The notes: a model not told the origin generated them from the sequence alone. A stretch of DNA of 42,262 bases from an uncultured Lachnospiraceae bacterium (GCA_902775555.1 CACYMQ010000015.1:1-42262), one strand, 5' to 3'; positions 15,741 to 25,025 are shown, counted from the first letter of the stretch. Made by a program: numbers and translations.

Positions 15741-16841
15741 TCATTTGACAGGATCCTTCGGGACAGCGCCCTCAGGATGACAGGACATCTCATCTTTACA
15801 GGATGGCATCACAAGTTCCGTCTCAAAGATCCCGTCACGTATCTCTCCCCGTAATTCAAAATGCATGGCATCCGCCAGTTCCTTACAGACATACAACCCC
15901 AGCCCTGTCCCCGGACCTGTCCGGCCCGGCGCGCGATAAAAGGGATCAAAAATGTGGGAGGGATCGATCCTCAGATTCTCTTCAATATCATTTCGCATGA
16001 CCAGTCTGACACATGGTCCTCCGGTACTTCCGGGGCCTCCTGTCTGACCGCCTGCTTCGCTCTGACCGCCTGCTTCGCTCTGACCGCCTGCTCCGGTCTG
16101 TCTGCCTGCTCCGGTCTGTCTGCTCGTTTCGGTCTTCTCGACGCGGATCTCCAGGAAACTCCTCGCATATTTCTCTGCGTTGGAGAAGAGGTTCTCCAGG
16201 ATCCGTTCCAGATAATGCCGGTCCGCCCGGACCTGCATCTGCTCCTCCGGTACATCCAGCCGCATATCAACCCGCCGTTCCTGCATTTTATCATACTGTC
16301 CCAAAGCCACCTCGGAAAGCACCGTATCAAACCGCACAGCTTCCAATGGCAATGTCTGTCTTGCATCCAGATAGGTCACTTCAAAGAATTCATCCGAAAG
16401 CTGACGGAGATAACGGATCCGTTCCGAAACGATCTTCAGATAATCCCGAAGTTCCTTTAGATCCTGCTCTGTCATCTCCTTTCCTTCCAGGAGTTCCTTT
16501 GACATTTGCAGATATCCGTCCGCTGCGGTAAGTGGTGTCCGAAAATCATGGGACACGCCTGCCATGATGGTCCGCACTCTTTTCTCTTCCTCAGCGGAAC
16601 GGATCGCACTCCGCCGAAGATCCAGGATCAGCCGGTTGATCTCCTGCGCCAGCCCGACCGTAGACGCATCAAAGGAAGCAACCTTGATAGGCTGCTCCCT
16701 GTCTGTGGTCCTTATTTCATTGATCTGTTCTCTGAACGCCTTCATTTCCGCCCGCATCCTCAGATTCCTGATCAAAAAGACCAGGGCAAGGACAGCGGAT
16801 ACGGTGACGGCGATCAGAAGACCTATAGTCAGACCGTCCAT
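15741..16841 (-). CDS. Sensor histidine kinase with one membrane segment
   Basis: This 366-aa kinase has an N-terminal membrane segment (about 3-24), almost no extracytoplasmic part, a short coiled region, a HisKA domain with the phosphoacceptor in VSHDFRTPLT near 97, and an ATPase domain (LENLFSNAEKYA, GTGLGLYVCKEL). Such kinases usually sense through their partner ABC transporter, here encoded upstream. Two oddities: an insertion of about 35 residues rich in Gly/Gln from an 18-bp tandem repeat lies between the N box and the next strand, and the last 13 residues (CHPEGAVPKDPVK) and stop are encoded by a dispersed repeat. AGAGGT lies before the ATG. Confidence 0.93.
   Translation of the reverse strand: MDGLTIGLLIAVTVSAVLALVFLIRNLRMRAEMKAFREQINEIRTTDREQPIKVASFDASTVGLAQEINRLILDLRRSAIRSAEEEKRVRTIMAGVSHDFRTPLTAADGYLQMSKELLEGKEMTEQDLKELRDYLKIVSERIRYLRQLSDEFFEVTYLDARQTLPLEAVRFDTVLSEVALGQYDKMQERRVDMRLDVPEEQMQVRADRHYLERILENLFSNAEKYARSFLEIRVEKTETSRQTGAGRQTGAGGQSEAGGQSEAGGQTGGPGSTGGPCVRLVMRNDIEENLRIDPSHIFDPFYRAPGRTGPGTGLGLYVCKELADAMHFELRGEIRDGIFETELVMPSCKDEMSCHPEGAVPKDPVK
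15748..15782. repeat. Dispersed TGTCAT...GGATCC repeat inside the kinase 3' end
   Basis: On the minus strand TGTCATCCTGAG-GGC-GCTGTCCCGAAGGATCCTGT belongs to the same family as the repeats at 16861-17012 and 17801-17870 (TGTCATTCTGAG...CGAAGAATC). It supplies the last codons of the histidine kinase, with the stop just behind. Confidence 0.75.
16043..16132 (-). repeat. 18-bp tandem repeat in the histidine kinase gene
   Basis: Five units of an 18-bp sequence (TCTGACCGCCTGCTTCGC and variants) encode six-residue units of the GGQSEA / GRQTGA type. The units lie in a loop of the ATP-binding domain. The length keeps the frame, so the loop can vary in length without breaking the protein. Confidence 0.85.
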
Positions 16842-16860
16842 GCTGGTACCTCTTACAATA

Positions 16861-17012
16861 AGATTCTTCGCACTTCGTGCTCAGAATGACAATACTCCTG
16901 CCGACTCCGGTATAAGATTCTTCGCACTTCGTGCTCAGAATGACAATACTCCTGCCGACTCCGGCATAAGATTCTTCGCACTTCGTGCTCAGAATGACAA
17001 GCTCAGAATGAC
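16861..17012. repeat. 54-bp tandem array between permease and histidine kinase genes
   Basis: Two full 54-bp units (16861-16914, 16915-16968) and a third partial unit carry AGATTCTTCGCACTTCGTGC followed by TCAGAATGACA and a spacer ACTCCTGCCGACTCCGG. A further half copy follows at 17001-17012. The core matches the other members of this repeat family in the cluster. The array fills the gap upstream of the histidine kinase ribosome binding site. Confidence 0.9.
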
Positions 17013-17020
17013 ATCCGGGT

Positions 17021-17773
17021 TTAGTAGTCCTTCTTCTCATATATCATATAGGAAATCACGAACCACAGCAATACCTCAACAACAAATCCGATGACGACTT
17101 TCAGTACCAGACTGCTGTCCACCGGCTGTGCCAGGAGGACGCCCTGCTGGGAGAGGCAGACCGTATTCATGACCGTATTCGTGGTATTGGCCGTTACCAG
17201 ATCGGCGCCGCCCTCCATCAGATCCTGGCCGGTGATGGCGGAAGCGACGATCATCCCGATGCTCTCCAGCAACATCCGTACATATACCAGAACCGGTCCG
17301 GCCATGTTTCTCACGCACAGGGTAAGCAGCGTTCCGAAACAGGTCATCCGAAGAATAGTCAGAAAAAGGAGCGGTTCCCGCAACAGGACATCCTCTATCC
17401 CCTCGCTGCTGATCCCGCAGGCGATGCCAAGACCTATCAGATGCGGAACATATACCACCAGGGCGATCGGAACTGCGATGGAGAGACATTTGGATAAAAT
17501 GATCCGGAAGGAACTGTTTCCTGCCATCACTTCATACATACAGGTTCTATGATGATATCCCCGTCCGGTGATATATGCCGCCATCAGAGAGACAAGCATC
17601 CCGAGTATTGCGAAGATCCCGAACGTCCCCCTGGAGAAGGAGGCTGCTGAATTTGCACTCGTTTCATTCACAAATGGAACAACGATCATCGTCAAGGTGA
17701 TGAAGAACACGCATACCCAAAATCCTGTGATCCGTTTTGTGCGGAACAGCTCCGCTTTTATCAGTTTTCCCAT
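17021..17773 (-). CDS. ABC-2-type permease, six membrane segments
   Basis: This 250-aa integral membrane protein begins with a cytoplasmic KAELFRTKR segment, typical of ABC-2 and bacteriocin-immunity permeases, and has about six hydrophobic segments, starting at residues 17-38. It pairs with the ATPase gene 79 bases upstream. The small size and the neighbouring two-component genes resemble LanFEG- or Cpr-type antimicrobial peptide immunity exporters; the substrate is inferred only by analogy. GAGGAAA lies before the ATG. It ends in YEKKDY just before the repeat array. Confidence 0.88.
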   Translation of the reverse strand: MGKLIKAELFRTKRITGFWVCVFFITLTMIVVPFVNETSANSAASFSRGTFGIFAILGMLVSLMAAYITGRGYHHRTCMYEVMAGNSSFRIILSKCLSIAVPIALVVYVPHLIGLGIACGISSEGIEDVLLREPLLFLTILRMTCFGTLLTLCVRNMAGPVLVYVRMLLESIGMIVASAITGQDLMEGGADLVTANTTNTVMNTVCLSQQGVLLAQPVDSSLVLKVVIGFVVEVLLWFVISYMIYEKKDY

Positions 17774-17800
17774 ATTTTTTTCCTCGTAATTATTATTTTT

Positions 17801-17870
17801 AAGATCCTTCGCTTCGCTCAGGATGACACATTCCCGGTGTCATTCTGAGGAGCTAGCGACGAAGAATCCT
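17801..17870. repeat. Inverted pair of dispersed repeats at the ATPase 3' end
   Basis: Two members of the same family lie head to head: GATCCTTCGCTTCGCTCAGG followed by ATGACA (17803-17828), and TGTCATTCTGAGGAGC with CGACGAAGAATCC (17839-17869). The right copy encodes the last residues of the ATPase gene (ending DRILRR) and its stop at 17853. The pair could also fold into a hairpin in the mRNA between ATPase and permease genes. Confidence 0.8.
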
Positions 17871-18818
17871 GTCCTTGAACATCCCCGGGCCCCGCTGTCC
17901 CTTCTCCTCTCCTGCCTTGCCATGCGTCACCTTGGACAGATAGTATTCCTCCAGGCTGTCGCTGGTCTCTGCAAACCGGATGATCGCGAATCCCGCGTCC
18001 GTTATGGCCCGGGAGATCTCCGCCACATTTTCCGGATATTCGTAAAGCCTGATCTCACCGGTTTCCATCACCTTGTAATCCCGGATCTTCCGTTTCTGCT
18101 CCAGCATGGCTACCGCTTCCTCCGTCCGGTCTGTCCGGATGGAGATGTAACTCCGGGAGTGCTGCATCAGTTCCTCCCGGGAAAGGGACTCCACGATCCG
18201 CCCCTCATTGATAATGACATAGTCCGTGCAGAGTTCAGACAGCTCCGCCAGAAGATGACTGGAGATGATGATCGTCTTCCCCTCCTTCTCGCAGAGTTCC
18301 CGTAAAATGTGCCGTACCTCCACGATTCCTTCCGGATCCAGCCCGTTTACGGGTTCATCCAGTACCAGGACCTCCGGATCGGGAAGCAGTGCCATGGCAA
18401 TCCCCAGCCGCTGCTTCATTCCCAGCGAAAACCGTTTTGCCGCTTTTTTTCCCGTATCCGCCAGCCCCACATATTCCAAAAGGCTCCTGCACCTTGAGTC
18501 ATCCGCCACTCCCCGGACTCTCCGCACATACTCCATATTCTCCATGGCCGTGAGGGATCCGTCGATGATGGGATTCTCGATCATGAAGCTGAGACGATCC
18601 CGGTTCTTATCCAGACTTTCATCGGATTCAAACAACCGAAGCTCCCCGTCCGTCGGATGTACAAGCCCGCCGATGATCTTCATGATGGTTGTCTTCCCCG
18701 CACCATTCGGCCCGATCAGGCCGACAATATGCCCCTTCTCCACCGAGAAGGATACATGCTCCAGTGCAGGAGTGTTTTTATAGACCTTATGGATCTCTCT
18801 TAGTTCGATCACCTTCAT
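17853..18818 (-). CDS. ABC transporter ATP-binding protein
   Basis: This 321-aa ATPase has Walker A GPNGAGKTT near 36, the signature FSLGMKQR, Walker B VLVLDEPVNGLDPEG and a C-terminal regulatory extension of about 100 residues, as in the bacitracin/lantibiotic immunity (BcrA-like) group. It energises the permease encoded just downstream and is the first gene of the four-gene cluster. AAAGGACAG lies before the ATG. The C-terminus (DRILRR) and stop come from a dispersed repeat, so the ancestral protein probably ended slightly differently. Confidence 0.95.
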   Translation of the reverse strand: MKVIELREIHKVYKNTPALEHVSFSVEKGHIVGLIGPNGAGKTTIMKIIGGLVHPTDGELRLFESDESLDKNRDRLSFMIENPIIDGSLTAMENMEYVRRVRGVADDSRCRSLLEYVGLADTGKKAAKRFSLGMKQRLGIAMALLPDPEVLVLDEPVNGLDPEGIVEVRHILRELCEKEGKTIIISSHLLAELSELCTDYVIINEGRIVESLSREELMQHSRSYISIRTDRTEEAVAMLEQKRKIRDYKVMETGEIRLYEYPENVAEISRAITDAGFAIIRFAETSDSLEEYYLSKVTHGKAGEEKGQRGPGMFKDRILRR

Positions 18819-18916
18819 CTTTCTGTCCTTTCTGCTTAGCCTCTTGCATTCATTGATGTCACGTGTTCATTTATGCCAAATGTGCCGTCTTCGATATTCA
18901 TTCTAAAACACCATGG

Positions 18917-18959
18917 TTAAGAAAAAGTAAAGATGCTGCAGGTTTTCACCCACAGCATC
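18917..18959 (-). terminator. Intrinsic terminator behind the amidohydrolase gene
   Basis: On the minus strand GATGCTG...CAGCATC closes an extended stem with inner GGT-GAAA-ACC, followed by TTTACTTTTTCTT. It lies about 75 bases behind the amidohydrolase stop and before the ABC cluster, and so separates the two transcripts. Confidence 0.8.
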
Positions 18960-19035
18960 CTCTCTGTCTGATCATTCTGTCAATCTGTTTGTCCCATGAA
19001 GCATGGAAATCATCAGGTAGATCAGGTGATCCGCG

Positions 19036-20715
19036 TCACTCCGCAGCTTCCATCTTCTTTCCGCTGAAATATACTTCCTCCGGGAAGTTATAACTGAAGC
19101 CTTCCTTCTCCGCAGTAAGAAGGTCCTTATCGAATACCAGGAAGTCCGCATCCTTTCCGACCTCGATGGAACCCTTGGAGGCTTCAATGCCCAGCTGCTT
19201 TGCTCCATTGATCGTGTAACCGAGTATCATTTCCTCAATACTCATTCGTTCACTTAACGGCGGATTTGCCACAACAGTCCGATGATAATCTTCCTGTCTC
19301 GTTTTCTCCGTGATCTGACGTGTCATTCCGACTTCCATGCCGAGATAGGGGTTCCATTCCGTGAAGTAGCCGTAGAAAACCTCATCGCTTGACCAGGTAA
19401 CGATGGCGCCGGTATCCCAGATGGTTTTGCAGCGGTACATTTTGGCTGCACGTTCATCTCCGATCAGAACACGCCATGTCTCAAACGGATTGCCGACCAT
19501 ATTTCCGCAGTGCCACCAGGGTGAATAATTGGCGAAGACACCAAGCTCTGCGAAACGTCCCAGATCCGCATCATCCTGAATCTCCAAATGTGCACAGGTA
19601 ACCTTTACACGATAACTGTCTCCAAGCTCCTTCTTTACGATCTCCACAGCATCCAGAACGCTGCGGGACGCCTGCTCGCCAACCGTATGTAAATGCAGAT
19701 CCATCCCCTCTTCATTCAGTATTCTGAGGATTTTCACGAGCTGATCTACGCTTTGTGCGGTTACCCCGGTGGCGCCGGTATCAGCGTAAGGCGTTACCAG
19801 TGCAGCCGTTTCGATCTTCAGGGTTCCGTCCATGAAGAGCTTTAACGTATGAACCTTCAGGTGTTCTGTATTGTATTCTCTGTTGAAGCGCCGCAGTTCC
19901 ACGGCAAAATCATCCAGTCTCTTCGGATCGGTAACGCAATAGCATCCATCGATATAGATGGGAAGCTTTCCCTGCCTGTCCATCTTACAAAGACACGCAT
20001 AGACCCGTTCGTGAAGCTCATATTGCTCCGGGAATCCGGAATCGAAAACCGCGCAAACGCCTGTCTCCTTGGAGAACTCGATCCAACGTGTAACCGCGTC
20101 TTCGATCATTTCATCGGTCAGAGTGTCCTTTAAATGATCGAAAAGGAACCGCATTTGCAGAGACTCAAATATATTTCCGGTAACATGCCCGTCCTTCCGC
20201 ACAAAATAACTGAGTCCGGTGACAACATCCGGCGTTTCATCCGTGACTCCGTGCTTTGCAAGGAGCTTGGAATTCACCCAGATGCTATGGTTCTCTCCTT
20301 CCATGATCAGGATCTCGCTGTCCGGACAGATCGCATCCAGATCCTCCTTCACGATCTCCTCACCCTTCAGATAAGCACGTTCCAAAATGAACCGGTATCT
20401 TTCCTGACCCGGATTTTCTTTAATATGATCCGCGATAAAAGCCAGTACCGCTTCTTTGCCTTCACATTCGATCCGCTCTCCCATTTCCGTGTATTCAAAG
20501 CCTACACTCATGGTCACATGGACATGACTGTCAATGATACCGGGCATGACAAACCTTCCTCCGAGATCCGTAACCTCGCCCTCATAATCCGCAAGGCCGG
20601 ACTCATCACCTACATACACAAATTTTCCGTCATTCACCACAAAAGCAGTGGCCTGCAAGCTGTCGGCATTCGATGTAAAGATTTTCGCGTTTTTGATGAT
20701 CTGATCTGCTTTCAT
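19036..20715 (-). CDS. Metal-dependent amidohydrolase (YtcJ-like)
   Basis: This 559-aa protein belongs to the amidohydrolase_3 group: N-terminal beta sandwich (IIKNAKIFTSNADS), metal-binding loop FVMPGIIDSHVHV near 60-70, long TIM-barrel with HLHTVGEQAS and TCAHLEIQ, WSSDEV, and a C-terminal GSIEVGKDADFLVFDKDL strand set. These enzymes hydrolyse C-N bonds of amides or cyclic amides; the substrate cannot be read from sequence. It is cytoplasmic. The start at 20715 has GAAAGG nearby; a longer frame upstream lacks family similarity. It lies 67 bases behind the ABC permease gene. Confidence 0.92.
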   Translation of the reverse strand: MKADQIIKNAKIFTSNADSLQATAFVVNDGKFVYVGDESGLADYEGEVTDLGGRFVMPGIIDSHVHVTMSVGFEYTEMGERIECEGKEAVLAFIADHIKENPGQERYRFILERAYLKGEEIVKEDLDAICPDSEILIMEGENHSIWVNSKLLAKHGVTDETPDVVTGLSYFVRKDGHVTGNIFESLQMRFLFDHLKDTLTDEMIEDAVTRWIEFSKETGVCAVFDSGFPEQYELHERVYACLCKMDRQGKLPIYIDGCYCVTDPKRLDDFAVELRRFNREYNTEHLKVHTLKLFMDGTLKIETAALVTPYADTGATGVTAQSVDQLVKILRILNEEGMDLHLHTVGEQASRSVLDAVEIVKKELGDSYRVKVTCAHLEIQDDADLGRFAELGVFANYSPWWHCGNMVGNPFETWRVLIGDERAAKMYRCKTIWDTGAIVTWSSDEVFYGYFTEWNPYLGMEVGMTRQITEKTRQEDYHRTVVANPPLSERMSIEEMILGYTINGAKQLGIEASKGSIEVGKDADFLVFDKDLLTAEKEGFSYNFPEEVYFSGKKMEAAE

Positions 20716-20782
20716 ACCTTTCTTTCCCCCATATTCTTCTTTATTTAGGCTTTCCTTCTTCTTTTTGATCCGGGCATCAGGC

Positions 20783-23158
20783 CTATACCTCATCCTTTGT
20801 AGTGATCGCCACAAGCCAGCCCATGAAAATGATGGCGCCTCCGGTTACCAGGATAGCTATCCAGTCCGGCGTAAAGCGGATATGCATGATCTCCGGAAGA
20901 TAGCTTCCCGTGATACCGTTTCCGTTATATACCACGATGGCCAGCAGGAACGCCAGGCAAAGCCCCAGCAGGGTTCCCACGATCACCGCCAGGATGGAGG
21001 AAGCCATACCCTCTGCCAGCAGCATGGTCCTCTTCTGCTTCTCGGAAAGACCGATGCACCGGAGAGTTTTGAATTCATCCCTGCGGTTGTGCAGCTGGCT
21101 GCGGTGAACATTGATGGTATTGGTAATGATCAGCACCAGGATAAATGCGATCACGCACAGGATTCCCAAGTGCAGGAAGCTGACCATACGGAAGGCCGCT
21201 CCGATATTTGCTACCTTGTAAGCCCCGCCGTCATAGAGCTCCTTCTGCAGCTCCTCATAGTCTCTTCCCCGGATCCCGGTCAGAATATCTGCCTCCAGGG
21301 AGACATCCATGACCTCCCTGTCACCGGACTCCTTCTTCACTGTGTACATGGACTTGGGTACCACTTCGCCGATGGGCATGTTATCCGCATCCATCTTGTA
21401 GATATAATAATCCGACATGGACCATACCGAAGCATAGTTGGTGGTCAGGAACTTCTCCGCCAGCTCAGGATCCATGGTTCCGGCCACATAAAATTCCTTA
21501 TCCGAGTACTTCACCTTGAAGGTGTCGCCCACGTTCCATTTGGTTGAACCATACAGGTTCGGCACCTGGATCACGGGCACCTTGCCGGAATCCCCCGCAT
21601 CCTGCATCTGAGATTCCTCTGCAAAGATCTGATAGAGTGCGTCGGTCATACCGATTACCTGGAAGGAATCCTTGGAGAAACCGGTCTCCTTCGCTTCATC
21701 CGTAAGGGTATATTCCGTATAACCGTATACTGCATCCGTATTCGGATCCGATTTCCGTGCATCCCAGGCCTTCTTCCAGCCCTCATAATCCGTCCATGCT
21801 GCAACTGCATCATATTCATTTGCCATACGGAGCTCCGTACTCTTCATGGTGCGAAGCGCCGTGCCGGAAGCAACCACAAGGGCTACGCCCAGTCCCAGCG
21901 TGATCACGCCGGCGATGAAGCGGCCTTTGGCACGCTTGGCGTTATGCAGTCCGTAAGCGATGGCCACGCCGTAGCGCTTTACCTTTGCTTCCGAGAGTCC
22001 GCCCTTCCGTCCGTGCTTTCCCAACTTCTCCGGCTGACTGCGGGTCTCGATGGGGTTCATCTTGAACAGCTTCTGGATGGGTGACACCATGGAAAGACAG
22101 GTGGCAAGGATCACCACGATCAGTGTTCCCAGGATTGCCCGGATGTAGAAGCCTGCCTGAAGCGAAACCACGGTTCCGGTAAGGATCGTCTTCAGGATTC
22201 CGGATGCATTCACCAGGGCGAAAAGTCCGATAGAAAGCAAATGTCCCACTGCCATTCCCAGTACGGCTCCGATCAGCGCAACGATCAGCGCTTCCTTAAT
22301 GATCATTCCGATGATCTGCTTACGGGTCAGTCCGATACAACGAAGGATACCGTAATCCTTCATACGCTCATTGACCGAGATATTAAATGCGTTTCGGATG
22401 ATGACCATCAGGATCAGTCCGAAGACGGCTACGATCATGAGAATGAAGGCGTCGATGGCAGCCTTGCTGAAATCCAGTTCGCGGTTTCCGTCCCGGTACA
22501 GCTCCTGTGCAAGTTCGTTTACCTCGCCTCCGTCTATACCGTAGGCGGAAGCAACGGTTCCCAGTTTCTCCTCAAAACCGCTCTTCTCCTCAAAGGCGAT
22601 ATATACCAGAACGCTCTCTGCCGACTTCAGCTTCTCATCCGTAAGCAGCGCATAGTTTGGCGCATCATACTCCTTGTCCGTGGTAAGACCTACGATCTTA
22701 CCTACGGGGAAGTTCCCGTCTTCTCCGTACCGTTCCACAAGCTGACCCATTTCGTTGTATTCCTTCGGTGCCAGCACCTCCTGATCCTTCTTCGGATAGG
22801 TTCCCTTGTCAAGCGCTGTCGGATAAGCCATATCATCAAAGCTGTCGATACGGATCACATTATCCGTTTCGTCGTTCCAGGAGATCCAGAGCTTCGGAAC
22901 GGCCAGCCCGCCCACGGTCTTGGAATCCCGGTAATCCTTCCTCAGCTTCTCCGCCACATCCGGCGTTACCGCGTAGCTGACATCATATCCGCCGGTATCC
23001 GCATATTTTTTCTCATCCAGGCTGTGCTGGACGCTGTATACCATGCAGAAGATGGTGTAGATCAGTACGGCCGCCAGGAAGACTCCGACGATAGTGGTGA
23101 TGGTCCTCTTTCTGTTCGTCCACATGTAACGATACGTAAGTGTAGAAAGACTCTTCAT
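20783..23158 (-). CDS. FtsX/MacB-type ABC transporter permease
   Basis: This 791-aa membrane protein has one membrane segment near 15-38 (RTITTIVGVFLAAVLIYTIF), a large outer domain, three segments at about 240-375 forming an FtsX domain (NERMKDYGILRCIGLTRKQI), another segment near 420, a second outer domain, and a C-terminal FtsX domain (RRDEFKTLRCIGLSEKQKRT and three segments). Two FtsX domains in one chain is the usual layout for the large Gram-positive LolCE/MacB-like permeases that move lipophilic or peptide compounds. AAGGAGGGG lies before the ATG, 10 bases behind the partner ATPase gene. Confidence 0.94.
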   Translation of the reverse strand: MKSLSTLTYRYMWTNRKRTITTIVGVFLAAVLIYTIFCMVYSVQHSLDEKKYADTGGYDVSYAVTPDVAEKLRKDYRDSKTVGGLAVPKLWISWNDETDNVIRIDSFDDMAYPTALDKGTYPKKDQEVLAPKEYNEMGQLVERYGEDGNFPVGKIVGLTTDKEYDAPNYALLTDEKLKSAESVLVYIAFEEKSGFEEKLGTVASAYGIDGGEVNELAQELYRDGNRELDFSKAAIDAFILMIVAVFGLILMVIIRNAFNISVNERMKDYGILRCIGLTRKQIIGMIIKEALIVALIGAVLGMAVGHLLSIGLFALVNASGILKTILTGTVVSLQAGFYIRAILGTLIVVILATCLSMVSPIQKLFKMNPIETRSQPEKLGKHGRKGGLSEAKVKRYGVAIAYGLHNAKRAKGRFIAGVITLGLGVALVVASGTALRTMKSTELRMANEYDAVAAWTDYEGWKKAWDARKSDPNTDAVYGYTEYTLTDEAKETGFSKDSFQVIGMTDALYQIFAEESQMQDAGDSGKVPVIQVPNLYGSTKWNVGDTFKVKYSDKEFYVAGTMDPELAEKFLTTNYASVWSMSDYYIYKMDADNMPIGEVVPKSMYTVKKESGDREVMDVSLEADILTGIRGRDYEELQKELYDGGAYKVANIGAAFRMVSFLHLGILCVIAFILVLIITNTINVHRSQLHNRRDEFKTLRCIGLSEKQKRTMLLAEGMASSILAVIVGTLLGLCLAFLLAIVVYNGNGITGSYLPEIMHIRFTPDWIAILVTGGAIIFMGWLVAITTKDEV

Positions 23159-23168
23159 ACGCCCCTCC

Positions 23169-23846
23169 TTACTTCGTCGTATCGCTGACGATATGTCCGT
23201 CCTCGATCTGCAGCACCCGGTCCGCCATCTCGGCGATCTCCGGCTCATGGGTGATCAGTACCAGCGTCTGGTTGCGGGTCTTCACTGCATCGATCAGCAT
23301 ATTCATCACTTCGGTTGTATTCCTGGAATCCAGATTACCGGTGGGCTCATCCGCAAGGATCACCGGAGGGTGATTGATCAGGGCCCGTCCGATGGACACT
23401 CTCTGCTGCTGGCCGCCGGAAAGTTCATTCGGCAAATGTGTACGCCGGTTCTCCAAACTCAGGATCCGGAGGAGCTCATCCATTTCCCCGGGATCCACCT
23501 TCTTCCCGTCCAGCAATGCCGGCATGGCGATATTTTCTTCTACACTGAGAACCGGGATCAGATTGAAATTCTGGAAGATAAAACCGATCTTCTCTCTCCG
23601 CAGGACGGAACGCTTTTCATCACTCAACGTATAAATGTCTGTTCCGTCGATCATAACGGACCCTTCGGTGGGTGTATCCAGGCCTCCGAGAAGATTCAGA
23701 AGCGATGATTTCCCGGACCCGGAAGAACCGATGATGGCAGTAAACTGTCCGGATTCGATCTCCAGGTTGAGATGATCCACCGCAGTCACGGCTGTGTCTT
23801 TGCTTCCGTATACCTTGGTAAGATTATTGGTTGTAATGATCTTCAT
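23169..23846 (-). CDS. LolD/MacB-type ABC ATP-binding protein
   Basis: This 225-aa ATPase has Walker A GSSGSGKSSLLN near 38, Q-loop, the signature ELSGGQQQRVSIGRAL, Walker B VILADEPTGNLDS and His-switch LITHEPE. It is the partner of the FtsX-type permease encoded 10 bases downstream. The start at 23846 has GGGGGT 5 bases upstream, better than the ATG 15 bases earlier. No regulator is encoded next to this pair. Confidence 0.95.
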   Translation of the reverse strand: MKIITTNNLTKVYGSKDTAVTAVDHLNLEIESGQFTAIIGSSGSGKSSLLNLLGGLDTPTEGSVMIDGTDIYTLSDEKRSVLRREKIGFIFQNFNLIPVLSVEENIAMPALLDGKKVDPGEMDELLRILSLENRRTHLPNELSGGQQQRVSIGRALINHPPVILADEPTGNLDSRNTTEVMNMLIDAVKTRNQTLVLITHEPEIAEMADRVLQIEDGHIVSDTTK

Positions 23847-23915
23847 AACTACCCCCTTCATAATAAGTTGATTTACCCCATAAACGTATTATGACACAGG
23901 CCCACCGTCTCTTTC

Positions 23916-25025
23916 TTATTTCCAGTCAAACTCCGGATAATCCCCTGAACCACTCAGAGTAAATGTCGTCGCACAACTCGTGTTCTCCCATGGTAAATTC
24001 ATATAGTCATTGTCCCATCCGAAGAACCAGATCTGATAACCCACACGCGTGATATCGTACTTCTCCGTATCGATCTTCATGGTGGTACTCTGTCCTTTGG
24101 CGCGGCTGTCGGAGTACAGCCAGAGATACTCCTGCTTCGCCTCGTCCCAGACCTCTACCTCCAGGCGGGCCACATACCAGCCCTCCTGATAAAATGTGAA
24201 TTCCGTAGTTCCGTTTGTACCCGCGGGGATGGTATCCATGGGTTCTGCTTTCGGAACACTCCTGATCGTCACACCGTCCCAGGCACCGTTCTCATCCACA
24301 AAATACTTCTTGTCTATATAAGCGTTCGAATACATACGGCCCTTCTGGTCGAAATAATACCAGGTGCCATCGATCTCTTTCCAGCCGGTCTGCATCTTCC
24401 CGTCTTTCCCAAGGAAATACCATATGTCCTTCAGCTTCTTCCAGCCTGTGATCATGGCACCATTCTTCCCGAGATAATACCATTTGCCGCCGGATTTCTT
24501 CCAGCTGTCCGCCGACATGGCGCCGTTTTTATCAAAGAAATACCATCTGCCATTGATCTTCTTCCATGTATTCTTCAGTTTGGTTCCGTCTGACAGGTTG
24601 AAATACCATTCCCCGGCAGTTTCCTTCCAGCCGGGAACCTTACCCTTCCCGTCCCGGGAACCGTCTTTACCCAGGTAATATCCGTCCCGGTATGCGTCAC
24701 ATTCAAGGTATCCGTCGGCATCGAAATAGTACACTTTTCCATCAATCGTCTGCCAGCGTTTCTTCGGATACCAGCCGGAAATATCCTGGTACCATTTTCC
24801 TTTATTGTTCTTCATCCATTTGCCTTTATAGGAATCGCTCCGGGTGCCGTCAGCCTCATACCAGCTTCCGTTTACCCATTCGGAATGATAGCCGGCATTC
24901 TTTCCGGTTTCTTCATCGGCATATGCAGTAAGCCCTGTTCCCACGTAGCTTCCCAGTATTACTGCCGCTGACAGTATTCCGCCAAGAAGCCGGCCTGCGA
25001 TCCGTGCTCTTCTTCCTCTTCTCAT
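23916..25025 (-). CDS. Secreted choline-binding-repeat protein
   Basis: This 369-aa protein has a basic N-terminus and a signal peptide (LLGGILSAAVILGSYVGTGL, cleavage near AYA-DE). About ten cell-wall-binding repeats of some 20 residues follow, between residues 50 and 250 (GWKKLKDIWYFLGKDGKMQT, GWKEIDGTWYYFDQKGRM). A C-terminal beta-rich domain of about 110 residues with many aromatics completes it (GWYVARLEVEVWDEA, GYQIWFFGWDND). The repeats bind choline or similar residues on wall polymers and hold the protein at the surface. No catalytic domain is recognised, so it may be structural or an adhesin. GGAGG lies before the ATG. Confidence 0.92.
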   Translation of the reverse strand: MRRGRRARIAGRLLGGILSAAVILGSYVGTGLTAYADEETGKNAGYHSEWVNGSWYEADGTRSDSYKGKWMKNNKGKWYQDISGWYPKKRWQTIDGKVYYFDADGYLECDAYRDGYYLGKDGSRDGKGKVPGWKETAGEWYFNLSDGTKLKNTWKKINGRWYFFDKNGAMSADSWKKSGGKWYYLGKNGAMITGWKKLKDIWYFLGKDGKMQTGWKEIDGTWYYFDQKGRMYSNAYIDKKYFVDENGAWDGVTIRSVPKAEPMDTIPAGTNGTTEFTFYQEGWYVARLEVEVWDEAKQEYLWLYSDSRAKGQSTTMKIDTEKYDITRVGYQIWFFGWDNDYMNLPWENTSCATTFTLSGSGDYPEFDWK

